64,000 nucleotides of DNA, from assembly GCA_946811185.2 (NCBI GenBank), contig OX328109.1, forward strand, positions 434,001 through 498,000. Direction: 5' to 3'. Within the stretch, counting starts at the first letter, position 1, and each line of letters opens with the position of its first letter. The position numbers and the translations under genes were made by a program. This document shows positions 29,201-41,200 of this stretch, in pieces. Origin of the DNA: Hippopus hippopus (Eukaryota; Mollusca; Bivalvia; Cardiida; Cardiidae). The notes under the pieces are model-generated. The model ran no database searches, had not been told where the DNA came from, and saw only the letters and a program-made list of their open reading frames with translations.

Positions 29201-32200
29201 CACTTCTGTAGCACCACTATTCTAGTTTAATATTGTACTATAAGCCAGGTAATCAAAATAAAGGGCCACCATTGTCATCTTGTCTCAAAATCTGATAGAT
29301 TGACAAGTAAAAAGAAAACCTTTGTAGCTAAAAAATGCTGATTGTATACCCTTCTCTTGCACAACTGTTCTGCTTTAATATTGTACTATATGCAAGGTGA
29401 GCAATACTGGGCCATCATGGTCCTCTTGGTTCAAATAGATTGATGAGTTATAAGGCATCCTTTGTAGTGAAAATTGCTGACTGTATACCCATTATCTAGC
29501 TCAGCTATTCTACTTGAATTTTGTATTACATGCCAGGTAAGCAATACAGGGCCATCATGGTCCTCTTAGTTAAGAAAAAAAAAAACTGATAGATTGAATG
29601 GTCATAAGGCATCCTTTGTAGGAAAAATTGCTGACTGTATACCCTTCTCTAGCACATCTATTCTTCTTCAATGTTGTACTTTATGATAGGTTAGCAATAC
29701 AGGGCCAGCATGGTCCTCTTGGTTCAAAAACTGATAGATTGATGGGTCATAAGGCATTCTTTATATGAAAAGTTACTGACTGTATACTCTTATCTAGCAC
29801 AAGTATTCCACCTATTCTTTTAACACTTAATTCTGAGTTATAATGGATCTGAGGGAGAAGCCTTTCAGAAACATAGTGGGAAAAGGAGAAAATGCTGGTA
29901 ACCAGCATTTTCTCCTTTTCCAACAATGTTTTGTACCAATTCAAAGACAAATTTCTTGTTTCAGTCACATTTATTTTGTCCTTAGCAAATACTTCCTATT
30001 TGGACAAATCTTAGATTTTGTTACTCTGTAAAAACTTTAGGCTGACATGCGTATAAGCCAATTTAGCAATACAGGGCCATCATAGCCCTCTTGTCTTAAC
30101 AACTGATACATTGATGGGTCATTAGACATCCTTATAAGGAAAAGTTGCTGACTGTATACCTTTCTTTAGCACAACTTTTCTACTTTAATATTCTACTATA
30201 TAAATATTTCACTCTATTGCTGCTAACTAAAATAATAATTGATTGATCAATCTTTTCTTGAGGTCTAAAAGTAAACTTTCGTTGAAATTGAAGCTGATTT
30301 TGGTCAAAGATTAGCATCAGGTAGTGGATATTATAGATCCAGGTTCAGACTGTACATTTTGTGCAGTCTGATCTTGATCTATACCTTCCACTAAAGCTAT
30401 CCATGGTGACATTGGCAATGGAAGAATTAACCACTAACAATATAATTGCACACTTCTTACAGTCAGAGAGAAAGCTTGAAAAAGATAATATTCACTGTTG
30501 AACCATTTACCAAACCATCCCATGTTTTAATAACCTCAAAAAAGAAGGCTTTAGTGTAGCTTAAACATATTTATTTTACATCGATTGAGAAGCACGTTCT
30601 TACAACTTAAACTAAACTCTCTCGATTCTGCTTCCTGGTAACTACACCAGTACTCGCGCTGAATGTGTGGGCCAATGAAAAATCCCAAAGTTGACACCCG
30701 CTTTGGAGACCTTATGGTTACTAGGCCGATGCTCTACCTCATAACTACAGACACCACGCTGAACTTTCAAAAACATGGTTAGAATGAAGGCTTTTGAAAA
30801 CATGTTGAGAAAAGGATAAAATGCTGGTAACAGGCATTTACTCTTTTTCCATGATGTTTTCTACCCAATCAAAATAGAACTCTTTATATGAGCTACATTT
30901 GTTTTGTCTTCTGGAAATGCTTTCAATTTGATCAAGTCTAAAATTTTGTTGTTTGGTAAAGGGTCAATGAAGTGCTTATGAATGATATCTTATTGATGTA
31001 TTTTTGGTTACTTATATTGTATAACAAATAGTTTTGAAAAAAAAAAGTCCATAAAATTGAAGACAAAACTATAACCAAATTACAATGTTTTACCTTCACA
31101 GATCATCTGCATGAGAAAAAAATTAGTATCAAATGTGATGGAGAAATAAAGTGAGTTTTAAAGATCCTGAAGAAGAAGGCTTTTGAAAACATTGTGGGAA
31201 AAGGAGAAAATGCTGGTAACCAGCTGGTAACCAGCATTTTGTCCTTTCCCCACAATGTTTTCTACCCTTTCAAAGACAGAAATCATTGTTTTAGCCACAG
31301 TTGATTTGTTGTCTGCAAATGCTTTCAATTTGGACAAGACTAGAATTTTGTTGTGTGGTAGAGAGTAAAATAAGATGGAGTAATAATGGTGAGATAAAGA
31401 GATAACTGAAACATTTTTAATAAAGTATGAAACAAAGCTTACATAAAATCAGAGTTTCTTTTAAGAATAGTTTAGGTTTGGAAGATATTTAAACAACTTA
31501 CATCGATGATCTATGTACAAGGTTGACTTTACAATCATTGCAGAGTCGTACCGAGGAAGAAGAAGCTAAAATTAAGGAGCTGGAGAAGGCGTTTAAAAAG
31601 GAGAAAGACAGAGCTGATAGATATGAAAATGAAGTGGCTGTATTAAAGGTAGGTGGACTGTACAGGGGATACTGATTTGTCATTTGTATGCTGTTCAACC
31701 TTTTACCAAACTATCTCCAGTTTTAATGCATTTTTAGCTCGGCTGTTTTTGAAAGAAAACAAGTTATTGTCATAGCCCTGGCATGGTTGTCTGCGAAAAT
31801 TTAGACATTTTGTAACTATCGAAAGGGGAACTCGTACAACAGGGGCAGGTAACCAAAATATTTTTGACATGGTTATGTCCCTTTTTTGTTTTAGAATATC
31901 TCTGTTAGCTCTTTACCAAAGGACAAAATTACAGACAGGTCCGAATTGAAAGCATTAGCAGACAACAAAATAAATTTGACTGAAAAATTGAAATTTGGTT
32001 TGGGAAGGGTAGAAAACATTGTGGGAAAAGGAGAAAATGCTGGTTACCAGCATTTTCTCCTTTTCCCACAATGTTTTCAAAAGACTTCTTTCTCAGGGTT
32101 GTTAAAAGTCAGTTGTGTGGTAAATAGTTAACTCTTTATCAAAAGATAAAATTTTAGACTTGTCCAAATTGAAAGGCTTAGCAGATGACAAATTAAATAT

Positions 32201-35200
32201 AGCTGAAATGATGGTAATTATATGTGAAAGTGAAGAAAATCTTGTGGGAAAAAGAGTAAATGATATTTACCAGCATTTTCTCCTTTTCCCACTAGATTTT
32301 CCTAAGGCTATTTCTTTTGGGTCTTTAAAACTTGGGATTGTGTGGTAAAGGCTTGACTTTTTGCTATACAACCAAAATTTTAGACTGGTCCTAGTTGGAA
32401 GTATTTGCAGACATTTTAAATGTGGATCAAATGATTGGGTCTGTCCTTGATAAGGTAAAAATCATTGTTGGAAAAGGAGAAAATGCTGGTTATCAGCATT
32501 TTCTCCTTTTCCCACAATGTTTTCAAAAGCTTTCTTTCTAAGGATTGCTAAAAGAAGGGATTGTTGTAAATGGTTTAATATCCTTTCATTGATTATGCAG
32601 CAGCCAGTGTACCTATCATTGCTTTCCCGGAGTAACAGTACTTTCCATAATATCTTTTCCAAGCCAATGGCTGCTTTCCCACATAACCTCATGGCCAATT
32701 TCTTTCCAACGATTTTTGATAATCAGTGCAACAAGGTGTAGTCCTCCCTCACCGCTGATCATTATTTTGACAACAGTTTTGTAGGAAAGCAGCTAGTGGC
32801 TTTCAAAAAGTATTATGCAGAATTTTGGTAGACAAAACCCCAGGAAAGCACGAATAGGTGAACAGGCTGCTATGGTATTACTGAAATGATGTTTAAAATG
32901 CTTTCAATTTGGACAATGCTGAAATTTTGGCTTCTAGTAAAAGAGCAAATTCTTACTCGAACAGGCAAAAGTGGAACATTTTGAAGAGAAGCATAGATCT
33001 ACAGAGGAGACGTTAACCACATATCTAGATCAGGTTGAAGAGCTTACGCATAAACTGTCACAGGCTGAAGCTAAAATACAAGCCCAGGATTCGTCAAGGC
33101 TGGAGGAAGGAGCAAAGGTGAATGTTACAGTAGATCATTTCTTTGTATTGTAATAAATTATTATAAATATAAGATCTGACATAAGTTGGCATTTGAGATA
33201 TATAGGATCTGATATGAGCTGGCAATAGAGATAAAATTCGGTTAAATGAGTCTAAGAAAATATTGTTAAGCAAGCCTTTGACATAAAAAATCATAGGCTG
33301 AAGCCAAAATACAAGCCCAGGACTCCTCAAGGCTAGAGGAAGGAGCAAAGATGATTGTTATAGAAGATTATTTCTTAGTATTGCATTATATATAGGATAT
33401 GACAAAATTTTGAATTAGAGATAAAATTCTTTTAAACAAGGCTAGAATAATGTTATTGAGCAAGCATATGGCAGCGTTGAATTCTTTGACCCTGAATATA
33501 CTGCTGTCTTTGATTGTGGTTCCAAAATACATCAGTCTAGAGGGGTGCCAGTATATGATTATGAATATTGAATGCTTACACCATTTAGAATGCAGTTTAT
33601 TAGAAAGAAAACGTTATTCTTTGTTTCTTTAACAATTTTCTCTATAGACATTATGTTGTATTCATCCTTTGCTTTTTTTTTTTGTCTGAATGTAATATAT
33701 TGTAACAGCTAGATAGTGATAGTTTCAAGGGAGATCAATCTTGTTTCAGACGAGCCAAGTGGGACTAGAGTTATCAGAGAAAACGGCCAGAGTGAGTGAA
33801 CTTGAAGACTTTCTGTCACTGAAGGAAAAAGAAGTGAAACAATTACAGGAAAAACTGAATGAAATGGTAAGTGTACTTACAATAGAATTCCAAGTTTTAA
33901 CATTGCTTTCAAAGAAGCCTTTTGAAAACAAAGTGGTTAAAGGAGAAAATGCTGGATCTGTCAAAAGTTGGCATTTGAGATCAAGTTAAACAAGTCTAGA
34001 ATAAAAGTTATTAAGAGAGTACTTGGTGTGCAGTCCACACAGGCTGACTAGGGTCAAAACTTTTTGCTATTGGACAATTTTCTGCATGTCAAAAGCTCAT
34101 TGTATCTCCAATATCTGTCAGTTGTTTAACAAAATAGATTTGATGGATCTGTAATTGTATGATGACTTGCTTGATGTAATACATCACAGAGATGCATTTA
34201 ACTCCCCTTGTAGCCAGAATGTGGCTCAATTATATTGTTCATTGCAAAAAAAGAGTTAGTTTTGGACATGTTACATGTTACAGAGAGATGACCTGGATTC
34301 AGGACACTCAAAGCAGGAGAGACTACAGCAACAGTTGAAAGAGCTGAATGATAAATTAAAAACCAGTGAAGTCAGCCAGAATGACTTGTCAACACAACTT
34401 CAAAATCTCAAACTAGAAAATGGAGGTGAGAATTCCGTTTTATTTCTTCCAGATGAGATTTTTTTTTTTTTTATCTATTTTTCTTCAGATGAGACATTTT
34501 AACCCTTTACCAAACAGTCCTAAGATTTTACAACCCCAGAAAAAAAGCTTGAAAACATTTTGGAAAACAAGAAAATGCTGATTATGATGTTATGCTTATC
34601 CCAAATGTGTTTAAGACAAGAGAATTTGTAATGGATATGCATGTATTGCACTTAATACTTTACCAAACAATCCCGGGCTTTTCACAACCCTGGGAAAGAA
34701 GGCTTTTGAAAACATTGTAGGTAACCAGCATTTTCTCCTTTTTCCACCCTATCAGAGAGCTTAACCTCATTTGCTCATTTTGAAGTTATCCTATGCAGGT
34801 GTTTTGAATTTGAAAGAGTCTAAAATTTGTCATTTGGGAAAGGGTTGAAGATGGGTAATTTTGTGATAAAACAGTATTTTTGTGCCATTTCATTTTGATC
34901 TTTTGTCTTTTGAGACTTGGGATGAAAAATAGTTCAACTTGACTTTGCATGTAATGATTTATAAATCTAGAGCTAAATCTGAGTTTTGACCTTTGACATC
35001 ATGTTATGCTTATCTCAAATTTGATAAAGGTTAAAATATAGGTAATGGATATGCATGTATTTCACTTAAATACGGATAATTTAATTTTAAAACAGTACTT
35101 ATTTGCCATGTAATTTTGATCTATTGTTCTCTTGAAGACTTAAAAAGACAACTAACTACCAGCCAAGAGAAAAATGCACAGATAACAGATGAAAAATCAC

Positions 35201-38200
35201 AACTTGTAAGTATTTATAGAACTGTGTCCTGTGTAGTATACCCATCTTGTAAACAAGTAGCTGCTACTCATTGTAGGTTCCTTGGTAAGATAGGTAACGT
35301 AGTGGTATCATCAAAGGTCATAGTAGTATAAGCCATGGCCATGCTAATAAAAGAGACTGTTACAGGCACAATGATGTCCTAAAGTAAACAAATTGGGAGT
35401 CGAAATGCAGACAAATTTAATTGATACAGTTTAAGGCTCTAAGAACAGCCAGAAGTAAACAGTATGGGTCTTAAAATGCATCTGAATTTTAATCATAACT
35501 TGTAAAAGTATGGAAATTATTGTGAAGATAAGAATCTGTTAATGTGAAGGCTGTCCAAGTGTTAGACCGAACAGAAAAATGAATTTTTAAAGCAGGTGAA
35601 AAGTTAACAAAAGATTAAGTGACCAGGTAACTTTTGACCTACTTTTAAAATTCATTTTTCTGCCAGTGACTAACACATGGACCAACCATACAATAATAAA
35701 CTGTTATCTTCCCAATAATTTCCATAAATATGAATGGTTGTAAAATTTAAATTAAATGCATTTTAACACCTGCTTTGTTTACTTTCAGCTGCTATCGGGA
35801 CTTTAAAAGCATTGATTTTTATTACGAGTCTGACATTGTGTTAAGTACGGCATGTCAAAGTTCCAGTTGCTGGCAGAAAAATGTATAAGAATAAGAAATA
35901 AGCCTTGTGATATTACTCTCCAAAGACCTGACAAGAGGCTATCTGATGAATGCTGTTGAAATGACATTAAACTGCAATACAAACAAAAACAAATTGGCTA
36001 AAACGTTACAAAAAGCTTCATCATACAAAATCTTATGCTAATGGCTTGTCAGTCATGAAAGGGGGGGGGGGAGCCACACCCTTGTTGTCTTATGTACACA
36101 GAAGTAGACATGTTTCTGTTGTTATTGTAGATGATAATACATAGTATATTTCCTTTTTGTATGGGTGGATATTAACTTAAGTAGAAAATTGTATTCTCTC
36201 ATACTTAGTGTTTAACCCATATGGCCTGCAACATATGAAAAGGGGCATTCAGACATTTGCATAAAGTGTCGTCTTGTGCAGGCTAATCCGAAACGACACT
36301 TTTTGTTTTTATGTTAAGTCTACTGTAGGACAAAATCTATTGTAAAGTGCTGTCTCCAATTAGCCTGCGCCGTCCACGCAGGCTGATCCGAGACGACACT
36401 TTACGCCAATGTCTAAATATCCCTTTTCGCATGTTGCAAGCCATATTGAAACAGACGGTAGATATACCAATAATTTTACAAATGATACAAATGAGAAATA
36501 AATGAAGAAAAATAACACCAGAAAATGAAACATTATAGACACCTCAACTCATGGTCAGATAAGTCTTTGAGCCCCAAAAGTGAAGTAATGCATCAAAGCC
36601 AGTTGTCTACTGCATGTTCTAACGTGACATATGAATTCGGCTCTATAAACACAGTGCAACGAAAGTGTGGTAAAAAGCTACATCATTCTACATAGAGTGA
36701 CGTCATTTTGTATAAAGTAAACTTGTCGCCTGTGGCTGTTCCATGTTTTCGCCCTCCGATAAATTATCAAAGAAAGTCACTTGACGTACATAAATCATCA
36801 CTTTCCGCTCGTTGACCAAGGAGGAAGTAAATACTCATAGATTTACCGATATTAACTGTTTTTGATAAAAACTGACAACAATGGAAGAATTTAAGATGTT
36901 ACCAGTAAACATATGTAAATCAAGTGTCTTTTCAAGTTGAAGGTTAGTTTAAAATTGACAGGTGTTGCATTGGAAATGGAATTGGGTGGGGGTGGAGTAA
37001 TATTCAGAGCATTGGAAGCAACTGCGACTTTAATGGTTGACAGTACATTCATTCTTCTTTGTCATTTGAAAGGGAGAGAAAAAAATGTCACTAAAACGGT
37101 GCTATTTTTTATGTTGTGTTTGATGCCTAAGGTTTTATTGAAATTTTGATTCTTTTCATATTTATCAACTGGGAAGTGGGGTTTTGTTTTGGTAAGAGGA
37201 ACAACCGTGGTTTATTCAAGGGAATATGATCTGCATCTGCTTGTTTACACTAAGTATGAACTTGTTTTCTTTTGATTAAGAGTTGGTGATGTTAGAATTG
37301 AAATAGTCTTCTTTCTATTGTGGTTTATGGTTCAATAAACCATGTTGTGAGTTTTGAGGCGCAATGAATAAACCACTCGGGCTATCACCCTCATGGATTA
37401 TTTATTCTGCCTCATAACTCACAACCATGGTTTATTGAACGATAAACCACTATAGAAAGGAGATTATTTCTTAAACAACACGCAGGCTAATGTCCCCATG
37501 TTCTGTGACTCATATTGCGTAATTACGGCCAAAAATACTGATTGTAAATGAATTAGCATAAAAGTGACTTTCAAGCCATTAGAATAGGGGCCTTAATTCA
37601 CCAAACATTCTCAACTCAATAAACCCTTTACAAACAATTCCGAGTTTTAAAGACCTTGTATAACATGTAACATGGCTTTTGAAAACATTGAGGGAAAAGG
37701 AGAAAATGTTTTCTCTTTCTGAGGCAAATTGCAGTTTGTGGGTCAAATTTAAATTGTCGTCTGCATATTCTTTCAATTTGGATCGCCTGCCCGGGTGGTT
37801 CAGTGGTGAGCGTGTCGGACTCATGACCTGGTGGTTGTGAGTTCGATACCCTGTTGAGGCGAACTTTCTTTCTGGCGTATTTTCGCCTCTCACCTCTGCT
37901 GAGAAAAGTAGTCGGTGGCTTTGGAAAGAAAGTTGTGTTAGTACTGGTGTGAGAAAGCCAGGAAACACATGTGCGTCACCGACCGCCATGATATGACCTT
38001 AGCTGTTAAAGTGGCGTTAAACCCCAATACAACCAACCAAATCAATTTGGATCAGTCTAGATTTTTAAAGACAAATTTCTAGACTGAAAGCATATGTGGA
38101 CATAAAAATACATGTGGCTCAAAAACTGAAACTTGTGTTTAGATGGGTAGAAAGTATTCTGGGAAAAGGAGAAGATGCTGGTCACCAGCATTTCCTCCTT

Positions 38201-41200
38201 TTCCTACAATGTTTATAATAGGCTCTTTCCACAGGGTCGTTAAAACGCAAGATTGTTTGGTAAAAAATTAAATCAAACATAAGACTGGTTCGTGGTAATG
38301 AGTCTTTAAGTCACATTAAGCTAGCAGTTTGAAGTTTCTGCCTTTATTAAGTATGTGTGGCCATTTTCATTTCTTATACTTTATCTTTATTACGCCATTT
38401 CATATTTCATTTGCATCACTGAACGCAGGGTTTTCCTTGAGCTAATGCTTTTGAATTTAGACCCCTGGATTTTCTAAATGAGCCCTAAAATTTATATGTG
38501 TGCTGTCTTTTATTCATTTGAAGGGGGGGTCAAATGACCCCATCACCAGAAACTCCAGGGAAAACCTTGCTGAATGTCATGTTGTGACTGTTAGTCGAAG
38601 TTCAGCGTACATGAGTGTCCAAATACGCTTTCAGTATTGTTGTTTCATGAATCTACTCACATTCAGTGATCATATACTCTGGAAAAGGCTTTCCCCACCC
38701 ACAATGCATGTTCATATTAGTTATTCATTGAAACAGTATTGAAATTGTATTATGTATCATAATTTTAGCTCGGTTGTTTTGTTATAGCCCTGTCGTGGCC
38801 TGTGTCATTGTTGTTGTGCAAAAACTATGACATTTTACAATATCTCTGTCAATACTGGAAGTATTTACTTCAAACTTGGACTAGTTGTTAACTATCAAAA
38901 GGGGAACCCATGCAACAGGCACAGGTAACCATCAAAATATTTTTGACACAGTTATGCCCCATTTTTGACTTAAATTTACAAAAAACTTTGACACTTTATA
39001 ATATCTATGTCATTACTGAAGATATTTACTTCCAGCTTGGACTAGTTGTTTACTATCAAAAGGGGAATACATACAACAAGGGCAGGTAACTATTCAAATA
39101 TTTTTGACAGTTATGCTCCATTTTGACTTACAATTTTCAAAAGCTTTGACATTTTATAATATCTCTGTTATTACTGAAGATATTTACTTCAAACTTGGAC
39201 TAGTTGTTTACTATCAAAAGGGACCCATATAACAAGGGCAGGTAACTATCAAATTTTGTGTGACAAAGTTATGCCCTGACACAGGTATGCCCCTTTTTCA
39301 ATCAAGAATTTTTACTGAAAATCAATCTTTTTAAAAGCAACTGCAGCAGAGCGTTGGCACCCACATGTGGTGCTCTTGATGTTGTATTAGTTTACCAGTG
39401 TATTGGAAAAAAGTAGCACAAGCTGTTTGTGAAGTTTTGCAACACAACAACCCTGCACAGGTTGCACAACAACATTTAGCAAAAGGCTGCATAACCCAAA
39501 GAGGGTGAAATGAATAAAGTAGACTGTGCCAGTCAGTGTAAAGGCCTAAAATATTGCTACTGCAAAGCATTGAAATTTTGTAGCTCGTCTGGACATATGA
39601 TAATTTTGTGTCAGTTTAGCAATGTAATGGTGAGAAAAATAAGTTACAGCTTTCTGTAAAGTTTTACAACACAGCGATCTTGCACATGTAGCACAACATT
39701 TGGCAGATGGCTTGACTCTTTACCGCACAACAAAATTTTAAATCAATGAAGTTAAAAGCATTTGCAGAAGGTAGAACAAAATGTTCCTCAAGTTTTTTGA
39801 TGGAATAGGACTTTTAAAAGAGTAGAAAACATTGTGGGAAAAGGAGAAAATGGTAGGTGAATATGGACCCATGTTGCCTCTCATATTGTACTTGGAATAA
39901 TATGGAACCAAGTGCTATATCCTTACAGATATTGTAATCTATTGTCTTGCTTTAAACATTGTGCCTCTTGTCATCTTTCATAAAAATACTTTTACAAAAT
40001 GAACTACCTGTAATTAATAAGCAGCATCTATCTCAATGTTTTCCTTTGGCTGTGGTATGACTTCATGGTATTTGCTGCTGAACTGTTTTTGAAAATGATT
40101 GTCTTTTCCAGGGAAAAAAGATGATACCATAAAAATAACTCATAGGTTGAAAATTTTAAGACATTTTCAACATTATACCATTTAGCATTTTAACTGCAAA
40201 GGTTTGATTTAGCTGAACTAAATAGCAGCATCTTTCAAAAGGTTTTCTCTTGGCCTTATCATGACTCTGTGATATTTGCCACTGAACTGTTGTTAGAAAT
40301 GATAGTGTTTTTTTTTAAAAAAGATAATAAAAGACTCATATTTACTCCAAATTTTAAGACATCTTCAACTGTGTAACTTTCAGCATTTTAATTGCTAAGA
40401 TTTGTTTTAGATCCAAGAAATTTTATTTAGGATGGTACAGAATTTTCCACTTTATTTATTTTTTTTTCACTCAATTACCTCATGAGCAATTTTTGGATAA
40501 TTTATTTGCTTTTTTGATATATGAATTATTAAAAAAAAATATTTTAACAATTGTAGCAACTTTGTTTTTCTTTATCAATACTAGAGGTTTTCATTAATAC
40601 ATTTCATCTATGATTATATTAGGGTTTTTTTTATTTATCCCGTTTATAGATTTTGGTTTACTAATTTCATCATGATAAATGTTTTTGCATGTCGAGGTAG
40701 AATTACAATTATGTCAGGTAATTCGATACTTGGGTCTTGAAAATGTTAAAATCATTAATTAACGTTACTAGCTTTTCAACCACATTGGCAAGTCTGAATT
40801 TGACTTGCCATTTAATTTACAAAAGAAAGCCAAAAGTTTGTACATGTAGAAAGCAATTGTGGTCTTGATGCGATAGATTATTAGGATAAACATAAAATAA
40901 AGATAGAAATATCATGTCTATCATAATAATTACATGCAGAAGATGATTATGACATTTTGTTTTCTGTACTGCAAAGACCCCAACTAGATTAACTAGATTT
41001 TTTTGTTGCCACACAACATAATTATGTACAAACAATTCTTGTATATCAATCAGTTTTTCATTCCTTGAAATATGATATAAGACAATGGCAAACTTCTTTC
41101 ATTATCATGTTTTCATTGATATTTGCTTAATCTGTCTGGCATTGTGTCATAATGTCATGCATCATCTAATCATCAACCCAGATTTCTTTTTGTTGTAATT

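Noticed and set aside
33293..33352. Additional CLIP1 exon ([19 protein letters not shown] copy)
   Set aside because: Both acceptor and donor are missing; it is an exon relic.
37787..37860. tRNA gene (GTTCAGTGGTG and GTTCGATACC boxes)
   Set aside because: SINE-2 head with target duplication and a second copy at 59087.
37579..37989. 136-codon minus-strand open frame
   Set aside because: Translation of SINE-2 and MITE-A on the reverse strand.
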